From: Beijerinckiaceae bacterium
Lineage (GTDB): Bacteria; Pseudomonadota; Alphaproteobacteria; Rhizobiales; Beijerinckiaceae
NCBI GenBank assembly: GCA_027531565.1
Contig: JAPZSB010000002.1
Location: forward strand, 496,001 to 560,000
Length of the DNA stretch: 64,000 bases
Direction of reading: 5' to 3'
Made by a program: the position numbers and the translations under genes. The stretch's first letter is position 1. Every line of letters starts with the position of its first letter. Below the pieces are notes generated by a model that saw only the letters and a list, made by a program, of their open reading frames with translations, did not search any database and was not told the origin of the DNA. Shown piece after piece: positions 51,240 through 60,060 of this stretch.

Positions 51240-52094
51240 TCACCCCTTGGCGGAGGCGGCGGCCGCGTCGATATGGGCGACGAGGCCGGGCTCGAGGTTG
51301 AGGCTGCGCGCGAGGGCGGCGAGGAAATCCTGCTCTTCCTTGAGGTCGGGATCGATGGCCAGCCGCGCGGCGGCATAGACCTCCGCCGCCTCCTCCGCCG
51401 TGCTCAGGCCTGCGGCGAGGGTGGAAAGATCGGCCGGGTTGGCGAATTCCTGCTCCAGGAACTGCGCCGCCTCGGCGTCGAGCCCCGCCGCCTTGAGATT
51501 GCCGGCGATCGTGGCGCGTTCGGTGGCATCGACAATGCCATCGGCGGAAGCCGCCGCGATCATGGCGCGGACGAGGCGCAACGCCCGTTCCTGCTCGGCG
51601 GTCGGGGCCGGCAGCGCCGGCGGCTGGCCCGGGAGCGTGTTGGCCGCGCCCTGCAGGTCGAGCAGGGGCTTGCCGGCCTGGTAGTTCTGCAGCGCCTTGT
51701 AGGCGAGGCCGCCGATCAGGGCGAGGCCGCCCATCTTGGCCGCGGAGCTGGTGATCGACCGGCCGGTCTTCGTGCCGAGCAGCACGGCGGCAAGGCCGCC
51801 GATCGCGGCGCCGGTGGCGAGCTGGTTCCGCGCGGCAAGGTCCTTCGCCTGCGTGAGGAAATCCGACGGCGACCGGCCGGTGGCGCCGGTCACCATCTCG
51901 CTGGCGCGGGTGGAGGCGCCGGTGCGGTTGTCGAGTTCGGTGGCGGCCTGCCGCACGCCGCCGCCGGCCTGGTTCAGCACGGCACCGACGACGCTGCCGA
52001 CCTGGCCGAGCAACGAATTGGCGTTCTGGCCGCCTGCCGCAGCACTGCCGCCGGATTGCACCAGCATATCAAGAAGCTTCTTCGCGTCGAACAT
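51240..52094 (-). CDS. DUF533 family protein (YebE/TerB-like)
   Basis: The 284-residue protein starts MFDAKKLLDMLVQSGG, has a glycine/alanine-rich region with a weak hydrophobic segment (TGAAIGGLAAVLLG and MGGLALIGGLAYKAL), and a C-terminal helical TerB-like domain from about residue 175 (ALRLVRAMIAAASADGIVD). Function is unknown; the family is linked to the inner membrane. AGGAG seven bases before ATG 52094 fixes the start. The permease pair follows on the same strand. Confidence 0.85.
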   Translation of the reverse strand: MFDAKKLLDMLVQSGGSAAAGGQNANSLLGQVGSVVGAVLNQAGGGVRQAATELDNRTGASTRASEMVTGATGRSPSDFLTQAKDLAARNQLATGAAIGGLAAVLLGTKTGRSITSSAAKMGGLALIGGLAYKALQNYQAGKPLLDLQGAANTLPGQPPALPAPTAEQERALRLVRAMIAAASADGIVDATERATIAGNLKAAGLDAEAAQFLEQEFANPADLSTLAAGLSTAEEAAEVYAAARLAIDPDLKEEQDFLAALARSLNLEPGLVAHIDAAAASAKG

Positions 52095-52162
52095 CACCGA
52101 TCTCCTGCAGGGGTTCCGTCCCCTGATCTGGGGACGGGATGTGGCAATTGCGTGACGGGCGG

Positions 52163-53011
52163 TCAGTCGCGCAGCAGCTCGTTGATGCCGGTCTTGGAAC
52201 GGGTCTGGGCGTCGACCGTCTTGACGATCACGGCGCAATAGGTGGCCGGCGCCCAGTTCTGGCCGGGGATCGGCTTGCCGGGCATGGTGCCGGAGACGAC
52301 CACCGAATAGGGCGGCACATAGCCGACATGGACCTGGCCGGTCGCGCGGTCGACGATGCGGGTCGAGGCGCCGAGGAACACGCCCATCGCGATGACCGAG
52401 CCCTCGCCGACGATCACGCCCTCGACCACCTCCGACCGGGCGCCGATGAAGCAGTTGTCCTCGATGATGGTCGGGTTCGCCTGCAGCGGTTCGAGCACGC
52501 CGCCGATGCCGGCCCCGCCCGAGAGATGCACGTTCTTGCCGATCTGCGCGCAGGAGCCGACGCCGGCCCAGGTATCGACCATGGTGCCTTCATCGACATA
52601 GGCGCCGACATTCACGAAGGACGGCATCAGCACGACATTGCGGGCGATGAAGGCGGAACGGCGGACAATGCTGCCCGGCACGGCGCGGAACCCGGCTTTC
52701 GCGAAATCCTCGGCTCCCATGCCGGTGAGTTTCAGCGGCACCTTGTCCCAGTAATTCGCGCCGTCCGGGCCGCCCGGCATGACCGCGTTGTCATTCAGGC
52801 GGAACGAGAGCAGCACGGCCTTCTTGAGCCATTGATGGACAGTCCAGGCGTCCGGGCCCGACTTGCCGGGCGCCCGCTCGGCGACGCGGAGGCGGCCGGC
52901 ATCGAGCTCCGCGAGCGCCGATTCCACGGCGTCACGCACCTCGCCGCGCGTCTGGCTGTTGATGCTGGCGCGGTCTTCCCAGGCCTTATCGATGATCGAC
53001 GAGAGGGACAT
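52163..53011 (-). CDS. dapD: 2,3,4,5-tetrahydropyridine-2,6-dicarboxylate N-succinyltransferase
   Basis: DapD succinylates tetrahydrodipicolinate in the lysine and diaminopimelate pathway. The 282-residue protein has a helical N-terminal domain and a left-handed beta helix of hexapeptide repeats ([20 protein letters not shown], then [20 protein letters not shown]), followed by the C-terminal [15 protein letters not shown]. The length is standard. It lies 81 bp after the HAD nucleotidase gene on the same strand. Confidence 0.95.
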   Translation of the reverse strand: MSLSSIIDKAWEDRASINSQTRGEVRDAVESALAELDAGRLRVAERAPGKSGPDAWTVHQWLKKAVLLSFRLNDNAVMPGGPDGANYWDKVPLKLTGMGAEDFAKAGFRAVPGSIVRRSAFIARNVVLMPSFVNVGAYVDEGTMVDTWAGVGSCAQIGKNVHLSGGAGIGGVLEPLQANPTIIEDNCFIGARSEVVEGVIVGEGSVIAMGVFLGASTRIVDRATGQVHVGYVPPYSVVVSGTMPGKPIPGQNWAPATYCAVIVKTVDAQTRSKTGINELLRD

Positions 53012-53092
53012 GGTCTCTTCCTGTGTTCGTGGGGCGTTTCGTGGTTGCGTTGGTTCCGGGATCGGCGTGGCCTTGTCAAGCGCGGGGCGGGG

Positions 53093-53827
53093 TCAGGGAC
53101 CGCTCCTCCCGAGCTCCCGTACCAGATGGGTCAGGAATTCCGGCAGGTCAGGGGTGACAGCGTCGAAGCGGATACCGATGGCGCCGGGCCCCTCGGTGAT
53201 GAACCGCTCCCACTCGTCCTTGTGGTCGCCGCGGCTGTCCGGCACGACGAGCACCGTGCGCATGCCGAGTTCGGCCGGGATCTCGAGATTGCGCGGAATA
53301 TCCTCGAACATTGCCGCGCGGACAGGCGCGATGCCATGGCGGGCGAGGAACTTCTCGTAAGGCTGGCGCGCCGGCTTGGGCACGAAATCGGATTCGACGA
53401 TGTCGAACACGTCGTCGAACAGGCCGGCAATGCCGAGCTGGTCGATCGTTGCCTCGGCATGGCGGCGCGAGCCGTTGGTGAAGATGAAGCGGCGGCCGGG
53501 CAGCAGGCCGATCGCCTCGGCCAGCCGGGCATCGGGCGGCAGGGACGAGCGGTCGATGTCATGGACGAAATCGAGGAAGGCATGCGGGTCGATCGCATGT
53601 TCCTTCATCAGGCCGTTCAGCGTGGTGCCATGGGTCTGGTAGTAGTATTTCTGGATGGCCCGGGCCGTCAGCCCGTCCACGCCGAGGAGGTCGGAAATGT
53701 ATTGCGTGATCTTCTGGTCGACCTTCGGCCAGAGATCGGCATGGGGTGGGTAGAGCGTGTTGTCGAGATCGAAGATCCAGGTGTCGATCCCCTCGAAGCG
53801 CGCGATCGCCTGTACCGGATGGTCCAT
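53093..53827 (-). CDS. Pyrimidine 5'-nucleotidase, HAD superfamily (SDT1-like)
   Basis: The 244-residue HAD phosphatase hydrolyses nucleoside monophosphates by family inference. Motif I is IFDLDNTLYPP with nucleophile and acid aspartates, motif II is IFTNGSRRHAE and motif IV is MFEDIPRNLE. The helical cap follows motif I. ATG 53827 has GAGG six bases upstream; GTG 53839 overlaps the recR stop and is an alternative start. Confidence 0.88.
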   Translation of the reverse strand: MDHPVQAIARFEGIDTWIFDLDNTLYPPHADLWPKVDQKITQYISDLLGVDGLTARAIQKYYYQTHGTTLNGLMKEHAIDPHAFLDFVHDIDRSSLPPDARLAEAIGLLPGRRFIFTNGSRRHAEATIDQLGIAGLFDDVFDIVESDFVPKPARQPYEKFLARHGIAPVRAAMFEDIPRNLEIPAELGMRTVLVVPDSRGDHKDEWERFITEGPGAIGIRFDAVTPDLPEFLTHLVRELGRSGP

Positions 53828-53835
53828 CGGCGGCC

Positions 53836-54441
53836 TCACACGGTGGTCCGGCTGAGCAGGGCAGCGGAGAGCGTGCCCTCGTCGAGATAGTCGAGTTCGC
53901 CGCCCACCGGCACGCCATGGGCGAGCCGCGTGACCTTCACCCCGGCCTCGGAGAGGAGGTCGGTGATGTAATGCGCGGTGGTCTGGCCCTCCACCGTGGC
54001 ATTGAGCGCGAGGATCACCTCGCGAACCTCGCCGCTCGTGGCGCGCTCGACAAGGCGCGGCAGCGCGAGGTCCTCGGGGCCGATGCCGTCGAAGGGCGAG
54101 AGCGTGGCGCCGAGCACGTGGTAGCTGGCGCGGATGGCGGCGGCGCGCTCGAGCGCCCAGAGATCGGCCACGCTCTCCACCACCACGATGATCGACCGGT
54201 CACGCCGCGGGTCGCGGCAGATGGTGCAGGGATCCTGCGTATCGAGATTGCCGCAGCTGGTGCAGGTCACGATCCGCTCCGCCGCCACGCGCATTGCCTC
54301 GGCGAGCGGCGCCAGCAATTCCTCGCGCTTGCGCATGAGATGCAGCACGGCCCGCCGGGCCGAGCGCGGCCCGAGGCCGGGCATGCGCGCGAGGAGCTGG
54401 ATCAGCCGTTCGATTTCCGGCCCGGCAAGGGATTGCGCCAT
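53836..54441 (-). CDS. recR: Recombination protein RecR
   Basis: RecR acts with RecFO in loading RecA at gaps. The 201-residue protein has the helix-hairpin-helix start [19 protein letters not shown], a four-cysteine zinc finger ([16 protein letters not shown]) and a Toprim domain ([15 protein letters not shown]). The C-terminus [18 protein letters not shown] is canonical. It sits 10 bases after ybaB, the usual order dnaX-ybaB-recR. Confidence 0.96.
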   Translation of the reverse strand: MAQSLAGPEIERLIQLLARMPGLGPRSARRAVLHLMRKREELLAPLAEAMRVAAERIVTCTSCGNLDTQDPCTICRDPRRDRSIIVVVESVADLWALERAAAIRASYHVLGATLSPFDGIGPEDLALPRLVERATSGEVREVILALNATVEGQTTAHYITDLLSEAGVKVTRLAHGVPVGGELDYLDEGTLSAALLSRTTV

Positions 54442-54451
54442 CGGAATCCCG

Positions 54452-54775
54452 TCAGAAGGGCAGCTTGAAACCGGGCGGCAGCGGCAGCCCGCCCATCAGC
54501 CCCTGTGTCTTCTCGGCGATGACCGATTCGATCTTGGCGCGGGCATCCTGATGCGCGGCGACGACGAGATCCTCGAGGATTTCCTTCTCGCCGGGAACCA
54601 GCAGCGAGGGATCGATGGCGATGCCCTTCATCGTGCCCTTGGCATTGAGCGTGATCTCCACAAGGCCGGCCCCGGCGCGACCGGTGATCTCGGTCGATTC
54701 CAGCTCGGCCTGCATGGCCTCCATCTTGGCCTTCAGGCCTCCCATTTCCTTCATCATGCCGAGGAGATCGCGCAT
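54452..54775 (-). CDS. YbaB/EbfC family nucleoid-associated protein
   Basis: The 107-residue DNA-binding protein has the family pattern [40 protein letters not shown] and the C-terminal [14 protein letters not shown]. It coats nucleoid DNA as a dimer. Location between dnaX and recR is conserved in bacteria. Start ATG 54775 gives the usual short N-terminus. Confidence 0.94.
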   Translation of the reverse strand: MRDLLGMMKEMGGLKAKMEAMQAELESTEITGRAGAGLVEITLNAKGTMKGIAIDPSLLVPGEKEILEDLVVAAHQDARAKIESVIAEKTQGLMGGLPLPPGFKLPF

Positions 54776-54826
54776 GAAACACTCCCTGTCTGGTGTGGCG
54801 GGCCCATCCGGCTGGAGGTCCCGTGC

Positions 54827-54907
54827 CTAGAGGTCGTCATCGGTGTTCCGGGTTGCATCATCCAGCGCTTCCGGCAGTGCCGGAAGCACTAGAGGTCGTC
54901 ATCGGTG
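54827..54907. repeat. Direct repeat duplicating the end of dnaX
   Basis: A 19-base sequence starting CTAGAGGTCGTCATCG occurs at 54889-54907, where it encodes the last residues TDDDL and stop of DnaX, and again at 54827-54845, 62 bases further downstream. The second copy lies in the gap before ybaB. It looks like a small duplication or remnant of a tail exchange. Confidence 0.75.
54867..54887 (-). terminator. Strong hairpin directly after dnaX (no U-run)
   Basis: GCTTCCGGCA and TGCCGGAAGC form a 10-bp inverted repeat around one base, starting two bases after the dnaX stop. Without a U-run it is more likely an mRNA-stabilising or partial terminator element between dnaX and ybaB. Confidence 0.45.
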
Positions 54908-56679
54908 ATTTCGGCTTCCCGATCAAGCGCATCGGGTTCGGCCGGCGGCAGGCTTTCCTCGGCCGGCTCGCGGATGCCCACGATCTCGGTGCCGGGGAAG
55001 CGGTTCAGGATCGCCTGGATGGTCGGCAGCGCCATCACGCCCTGCCGGGTCTCGGCCTCGGCGGCCTCGGCTTCCTCGTGCAGCGTTTTCGGCAGGGCGC
55101 TGGCCGGCATGTCCGACACGACCGAGACCATCCAGCGGCGGCCGGTCCAGTCCAGCAGGACCTTGTGCAGCCGGTTCGGCAGGTCCGGCTCGGCCAAAGG
55201 CAGCAGGACCAGATCGATCTTGCCCGGCTCGAAATTCGTCACCCGGACATGGCGTTCCAGCGCCGTCATCATCCGGATGTCGCGGTTCTGGCGTGCAAGC
55301 GCAACGAGATCGGTCAGACTGGCCGGTTGCGGCCGCCCGTCGGCAACCGGTGCGGCCACCGCCTCGACCGGCAAGGCCGGCGCGGCATTGTCGGCCACAA
55401 GGCGCGGCAGGCTGGCGCCGGGCCCGCCGGAGGGCGGTGCGGGCGCAGCAGGGGCAGGGTGGGCGGGGGCAGGGCCTGCGCCGATCGTGCCGTTGCGCAG
55501 GTCGCGGATCATGTCGCCCGGGCTCGGCAGGTCGGCCGCATAGGCGAGGCGGACCAGCACCATCTCCGCGGCCATGCGCGGGCGCGCGGCCGCCTGCACT
55601 TCGCCGAGGCCCTTGAGGATGATCTGCCAGGCCATGGTGAGGGCGCGGATCGGCACCTGCTTGGAAAAGGCAAGGCCGCGCTGGCGTTCGGTTTCCGAGA
55701 GGGCGGGATCGCGCGCCGCTTCCGGCACCAGTTTCAGCCGGGTGACGACATGCACGAACTCGCCGAGATCGGTGAGGATGGCGAGCGGCTCGGCGCCTTC
55801 GTTGAACTGGCTTTCGAATTCAACCAGCGCGCGCGCGATCTCGCCGGACATCACCGCCTCGAACAGGTCGATCACGCGGGTCCTGTCAGCGAGGCCGAGC
55901 GAGGCGCGGACTTCCTCCGCCCGCACGGTGCCGCCGCCATGGGCGATGGCCTGGTCGAGCAGGGAGAGCGCGTCGCGCATCGAGCCTTCGGAGGCGCGGG
56001 CGAGCAGCATCAGCGCCTCGTCCTCGACCGTGACGCCTTCCTTCGCGATGATCGTCTCGAGATAGGCCATCATCGCCGGGATCTCGATGCGACGCAGGTC
56101 GAAGCGCTGGCAGCGCGAGAGCACCGTCACCGGTACCTTGCGGATCTCGGTGGTGGCGAAGAGGAATTTCACATGCGGGGGCGGCTCCTCCAGCGTCTTC
56201 AGCAGGCCGTTGAAGGCCGCCTTGGACAGCATGTGGACCTCGTCGATGATGTAGACCTTGGTCCGCGCGGAGACGGGCTTGTAGCGCGCCGCCTCGATGA
56301 TTTCGCGGATATCGTCGATCGACGTGTTCGAGGCGGCGTCCATCTCGATCACGTCGACATGGCGGCTCTCGATGATCGCCTGGCAATGGAGGCCAAGCTC
56401 CGGCATGTCGATGGTCGGCGCCTTGATCGTGTCGGTCTCGTAGTTCAGCGCGCGCGCAAGGATACGGGCGGTGGTCGTCTTGCCGACACCGCGGACGCCG
56501 GTGAAGATATAGGCCTGGTGGATGCGCTTCGTCGCGAAGGCGTTCGAGAGCGTCCGGACCATGGCTTCCTGGCCGATCAGGTCGGCGAAGCTCTGCGGCC
56601 GGTATTTCCGGGCGAGGACGCGGTAGGCGCTGTCGGTCGGGAGGCTCGCAGGGGAGGCGGTTTCGGGGCTGTCAGCCAT
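54889..56679 (-). CDS. dnaX: DNA polymerase III subunit gamma/tau
   Basis: DnaX is the ATPase of the clamp loader. The 596-residue protein has Walker A GVRGVGKTT at residues 61-69, the Walker B/DExx region VYIIDEVHML, and the sensor SRCQRFDLRRI. The usual zinc-finger cysteines are mostly gone; only one remains in LGLHCQAI, as I recall for Hyphomicrobiales. A proline/alanine linker (about 400-440) leads to the tau domain. I saw no A-rich slippery site for a shorter gamma form. The SRP RNA gene lies just upstream. Confidence 0.95.
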   Translation of the reverse strand: MADSPETASPASLPTDSAYRVLARKYRPQSFADLIGQEAMVRTLSNAFATKRIHQAYIFTGVRGVGKTTTARILARALNYETDTIKAPTIDMPELGLHCQAIIESRHVDVIEMDAASNTSIDDIREIIEAARYKPVSARTKVYIIDEVHMLSKAAFNGLLKTLEEPPPHVKFLFATTEIRKVPVTVLSRCQRFDLRRIEIPAMMAYLETIIAKEGVTVEDEALMLLARASEGSMRDALSLLDQAIAHGGGTVRAEEVRASLGLADRTRVIDLFEAVMSGEIARALVEFESQFNEGAEPLAILTDLGEFVHVVTRLKLVPEAARDPALSETERQRGLAFSKQVPIRALTMAWQIILKGLGEVQAAARPRMAAEMVLVRLAYAADLPSPGDMIRDLRNGTIGAGPAPAHPAPAAPAPPSGGPGASLPRLVADNAAPALPVEAVAAPVADGRPQPASLTDLVALARQNRDIRMMTALERHVRVTNFEPGKIDLVLLPLAEPDLPNRLHKVLLDWTGRRWMVSVVSDMPASALPKTLHEEAEAAEAETRQGVMALPTIQAILNRFPGTEIVGIREPAEESLPPAEPDALDREAEITDDDL

Positions 56680-56749
56680 ATCGGAAACGGCCTCTTCCCT
56701 CTGGCCCCGCGCTTATCCGGGCCGCGCGGCACCCGCGCGGCGTGATCGG

Positions 56750-56846
56750 TGGGAGGCTGGAACAATGACCCGCCCGGTCTCGTTAGGGCTGCTTCCTTCC
56801 GGACCTGACCCGGTTGGCGAGGGATGCGTCCATCGCCAACCTCCCG
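56750..56846 (-). ncRNA. ffs: Signal recognition particle 4.5S RNA (small bacterial type)
   Basis: On the minus strand the near-invariant SRP tip GGTCAGGTCCGGAAGGAAGC followed by AGCC is present (about 56778-56803), which binds Ffh. The ends pair as expected: GGGAGG near 56845 with CCTCCC at 56756-56751. The length of about 97 nt is right for the small bacterial form. A 9-bp internal repeat GGTTGGCGA/TCGCCAACC is also seen. Position directly upstream of dnaX is common in alphaproteobacteria. Exact ends are estimated. Confidence 0.93.
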
Positions 56847-56849
56847 CTC

Positions 56850-56880
56850 GCTATATCGGGCATCTCGCGTCCGAAAACAA
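56850..56880 (-). promoter_or_regulatory. Probable promoter of the SRP RNA
   Basis: On the minus strand TATAGC (56855-56850) is a good -10 located five bases before the deduced RNA 5' end near 56845; TTGTTT (56880-56875) is a possible -35 at 19 bp, slightly long. Confidence 0.45.
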
Positions 56881-56969
56881 GGGCGCTGTGGCGGCAGACT
56901 GTGCAACGTAGCGGATGCATTCGCGTTCGACTCGTCCTAGAAAAGCGGTAACGTTCGAAAGGATTTTCC

Positions 56970-57392
56970 ATGCCGGAAGCCGGTTTCACGCTCGACCCCC
57001 GCCTCGAGGCCAGCGGGATGGTTCTCGGCGACCTGCCGCTCAGCCGCGTTTTCCTCGTCGATGATGCGCGGTTTCCATGGCTGACGCTCGTGCCGCGACG
57101 GGCCGGGATCGTTGAAATTCTTGATCTGATCGAGGCCGATCGTCAAAAATTATTTGACGAAATCCTGCGCGTTTCAGAGGCCGTCCGCGCGCATTTCCGG
57201 CCCGACAAGCTCAATATCGGCGCGCTCGGGAATGTCGTGCCGCAGTTGCATGTGCATGTGGTGGCGCGGTTCGCCTCCGATCCGGCCTGGCCGGGGCCGG
57301 TCTGGGGCCATGGCGAGCGGGTGCCCTATCCTGCGCATATGGCCGGGCCGTTGATGGACAGGCTCGCCAAGGCTCTGGGTTTTCAAGGATAA
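56970..57392 (+). CDS. HIT family protein
   Basis: The 140-residue protein is a histidine-triad nucleotide hydrolase or transferase. The triad motif is QLHVHVVAR (H-x-H-x-H variant), preceded by KLNIGALGNVVP. The N-terminus VDDARFPWLTLVPR matches the HIT subgroup common next to nudC in alphaproteobacteria. The nudC ATG follows five bases after its stop, so the two are co-transcribed. Confidence 0.89.
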   Translation: MPEAGFTLDPRLEASGMVLGDLPLSRVFLVDDARFPWLTLVPRRAGIVEILDLIEADRQKLFDEILRVSEAVRAHFRPDKLNIGALGNVVPQLHVHVVARFASDPAWPGPVWGHGERVPYPAHMAGPLMDRLAKALGFQG

Positions 57393-57397
57393 TTCCG

Positions 57398-58402
57398 ATG
57401 AGTGAAGGCAAGGCCGGGCGCCGCCCGGCGATCGAGGCCCTGTTCTCGCCGTTGATGGAGGTGAAGCCGCCGCCGGGGCTCGGTTTCGCCCATGGCGCGC
57501 TTGACCGGTCGGCCCAGCTGCGCACCCGGCCTGACCTCGTCGAGGCGCTGAAGCAGGCGCCGGAGGCCCGTTTTTACGTGTTTTGCGGTGATAATGCCGT
57601 GCTGAAGCGCGAAAATGATCCCGGAACCGCGCTTTTCGCGGCGGATGAGCTGCCCCCGGGGCAATATCAGGAAACCGTGTTCCTTGGCCGCGAGGGCGAG
57701 GCCGGCCGCTTTGCCGTGCTGATCGCACCGGAAGCCGAGGAAGCCCTCAAGGGAAAAGAGGAATTCCTGCTGGTCGGCCTGCGTGCGCTGGCGCTCGATG
57801 GCCGCCTCCCGGCCGACCAGCTCGGTGCCATCGCGCAGGGCAAGGCGATGCTGCACTGGCATGCGACCCATCGCTTCTGCTCGAAATGTGGCCAGCCTTC
57901 CGCCGTGGCGGAGCAGGGCTGGAAGCGGATCTGCGCCGCCTGCCAGGCCGAGCATTTCCCGCGGACGGACCCGGTGGTGATCATGCTGACGGTGGATGGT
58001 GACCGCTGCCTGCTGGGCCGCTCGGCCCGGTTTCCGCCGGGCTGGTATTCGACCCTGGCCGGCTTTGTCGAGCCGGGCGAGACGATCGAGGATGCCGTGC
58101 GCCGCGAAACCTTTGAAGAGGCAGGCATTCTCGGCGGCCGCGTGACGATCATGGCGAACCAGCCCTGGCCCTTTCCGGCCAGCCTGATGATCGGCGCCTA
58201 TGTCGAGGCCCGCTCGACGACGATCGCCGTCGATCTCGACGAGCTGGAGGATTGCCGCTGGTTCAGCCGTGACGAGGTCCGGCAGATGATCGCCGGGACG
58301 CATCCCGAAGGCCTCGGCGTGCCGGCGAAAATGTCGATCGCCAGCCATCTCATCCGGCATTTCGTCGGTGAGGCGTCCGTCATTTCAGGCAACAATATTT
58401 GA
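57398..58402 (+). CDS. nudC: NAD(+) diphosphatase (NudC)
   Basis: The 334-residue Nudix enzyme cleaves NAD(H) to AMP and NMN(H) and removes NAD caps from RNA. A zinc ribbon CSKCG...CAAC lies near residues 163-185, the Nudix box is GFVEPGETIEDAVRRETFEE and the NudC hallmark NQPWPFPASLM follows. The last codons (SGNNI) run into AT-rich DNA and overlap the end of the foreign gene by 18 bases, so the native C-terminus may have been altered by insertion. Confidence 0.93.
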   Translation: MSEGKAGRRPAIEALFSPLMEVKPPPGLGFAHGALDRSAQLRTRPDLVEALKQAPEARFYVFCGDNAVLKRENDPGTALFAADELPPGQYQETVFLGREGEAGRFAVLIAPEAEEALKGKEEFLLVGLRALALDGRLPADQLGAIAQGKAMLHWHATHRFCSKCGQPSAVAEQGWKRICAACQAEHFPRTDPVVIMLTVDGDRCLLGRSARFPPGWYSTLAGFVEPGETIEDAVRRETFEEAGILGGRVTIMANQPWPFPASLMIGAYVEARSTTIAVDLDELEDCRWFSRDEVRQMIAGTHPEGLGVPAKMSIASHLIRHFVGEASVISGNNI

Positions 58403-59167
58403 GAAAATATTATTAGGTAACAATATGCTTTTCAGCTTTGGCTCTATGTATTTTTCATGATCTGACACATAAAAAACAAATCTATACTCATTCTCATTTT
58501 TAAATTTCTCTGGTTTTATGAATGGGATATTGGTGAGCGTATCAATTATTCTATTTCTATTGTATTCAATTTGATCATTAAAAACAAGATTTCTGCTTTC
58601 GTATCTAACACGACCATGTTCAAATCTTATATTAATGTCTCTCAATTTTATTATCTTCGAATTGGGTTGCAATTTGATGTCGTTGATTTCGAGGTTTTCA
58701 ATTAGCAATCGCGAAATCTTGGAGGCAAATTGGCTTATTTTGTGGTCTGGAATTGACCAAAAATCATCATAACCATCAAAAACCTTTTTTGGCTCATCTT
58801 GATCTGACATACAAAATATAAAAGAATTTTGAATTGTACGGTGTATTTCAGATTCAGCGCATTCAATTTCAACATATTCATCAGTTATTTTGTTAATTTT
58901 AATGTTTTTAACTTTTGCATTAACATATCCAGGCAAGAAAACTCTTTTTCCTTCTCCAAATCTTGCTACGCCGTGGAAAATTAAGTTGGCAATATCAAGG
59001 TCAATTTTTGTGTTCCTTTCAAATTTAATATTGAAAAAGAATTGACCTTCGCCGGTGTCGGCAATTTCATGATTTTCAATTTCTTTATACAAGTCTAGGG
59101 TTCCAAGAAATATCCCAGAAGAAGTTTTAATGTTGTGCTCTTTTTTGCAGTATTTAAACAAGGGCAT
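58385..59167 (-). CDS. AT-rich hypothetical protein, horizontally acquired
   Basis: The 260-residue product is encoded in DNA unlike its surroundings (58501-58560 has 17 G+C of 60, about 28%). It is rich in isoleucine, lysine, asparagine and phenylalanine. The pattern (KYCKKEHNIKTSSGIFLGTL, later FIFCMSDQDEP, then a C-terminal EYRFVFYVSD) recalls uncharacterised DUF2971-like proteins, but I cannot confirm it. No signal or membrane helix is present. ATG 59167 has GGAG seven bases upstream and lies 16 bases after the pheA stop, so it can be read from the pheA transcript. Its 3' end overlaps convergent nudC. Confidence 0.8.
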   Translation of the reverse strand: MPLFKYCKKEHNIKTSSGIFLGTLDLYKEIENHEIADTGEGQFFFNIKFERNTKIDLDIANLIFHGVARFGEGKRVFLPGYVNAKVKNIKINKITDEYVEIECAESEIHRTIQNSFIFCMSDQDEPKKVFDGYDDFWSIPDHKISQFASKISRLLIENLEINDIKLQPNSKIIKLRDINIRFEHGRVRYESRNLVFNDQIEYNRNRIIDTLTNIPFIKPEKFKNENEYRFVFYVSDHEKYIEPKLKSILLPNNIFSNIVA

Positions 59168-59183
59168 CGAGTTTCTCCACAAA

Positions 59184-60038
59184 TTACTCCGCCGGCGGCA
59201 CGACCTTTGCGCGATAGGGATGGGCCGGATAGGTGCCGAGGATGCGCAGTTCCTTGGAGAAGAACTCGAGTTCCTCCAGCGCCCGCTTGAGGGCGGGGTC
59301 GTCGGGGTGGCCTTCCACATCGGCGTAGAACTGGGTGGCCGTGAACTGGCCTTCCATCATGTAGCTCTCGAGCTTCACCATGTTGACGCCGTTGGTCGCG
59401 AAGCCGCCGAGCGCCTTGTAGAGCGCAGCGGGAACGTTGCGCACGCGGAAGACGAAGCTCGTCATGACCGGGCCGGAGCCCTGCGCCGCATCCTTCGCTT
59501 CGCGCGAGAGGATGATGAAGCGCGTGGTGTTGTGGTCCTCGTCCTGGATATCCTCGGCGAGGATGTTGAGGCCATAGACCTTCGCGGCGAGGCGCGGGGC
59601 GATGGCAGCCCGGGTGATATCCTGCATCTCGGCAACCTGGCGGGCCGAACCGGCGGTATCGGCGGCGACGATCGCTTTCAGGTTGAGCTTTTTCAGCATG
59701 CGCCGGCACTGGCCAAGCGCCATGACATGGCTCTGCGCGGCTTTCAGCGTGGCAAGGCTCGCGCCCTCGATCGCCATGAGGTGAAAATGGATGGGCAGGA
59801 AATGCTCGCCGATAATGTGGAAGCCCGAGGTCGGCAGCAGGTGGTGGATATCCCCCACCCGGCCGGCGATCGAATTGTCGATCGGGATCATCGCGAGATC
59901 GGCCGCACCGTCGGCAAGCGCGGCGAAGGCATCCTCGAAGGTCGGGCAGGGCAGGGCTTCCCAATCCGGATAGACCTCGTTGCAGGCGATCTCGGAATTG
60001 GCTCCGCGCTCACCCTGGAAGGAAATCACCTTCGCCAT
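59184..60038 (-). CDS. pheA: Prephenate dehydratase
   Basis: The 284-residue enzyme converts prephenate to phenylpyruvate for phenylalanine synthesis. The catalytic domain starts ISFQGERGANSEIAC and has the MIPIDNSIAGRV block and the TRF motif in NTTRFIILS. The C-terminal ACT domain contains VKLESYMMEGQFT, which binds phenylalanine for feedback inhibition. No chorismate mutase is fused. It follows kdsB by 22 bases. ATG 60038 is preceded by purine-rich sequence. Confidence 0.95.
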   Translation of the reverse strand: MAKVISFQGERGANSEIACNEVYPDWEALPCPTFEDAFAALADGAADLAMIPIDNSIAGRVGDIHHLLPTSGFHIIGEHFLPIHFHLMAIEGASLATLKAAQSHVMALGQCRRMLKKLNLKAIVAADTAGSARQVAEMQDITRAAIAPRLAAKVYGLNILAEDIQDEDHNTTRFIILSREAKDAAQGSGPVMTSFVFRVRNVPAALYKALGGFATNGVNMVKLESYMMEGQFTATQFYADVEGHPDDPALKRALEELEFFSKELRILGTYPAHPYRAKVVPPAE

Positions 60039-60060
60039 CGTCCCTGCTCCCAACGCCCGT

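Noticed and set aside
54889-56679. Programmed frameshift in dnaX
   Set aside because: I found no A-rich slippery heptamer with a downstream stop that would give a shorter gamma subunit.
58393-58410. Inverted repeat AATATTT/AAATATT at the nudC end as attachment site
   Set aside because: No matching copy was found at the other end of the AT-rich gene near 59185, and AT-rich sequence gives such repeats by chance.
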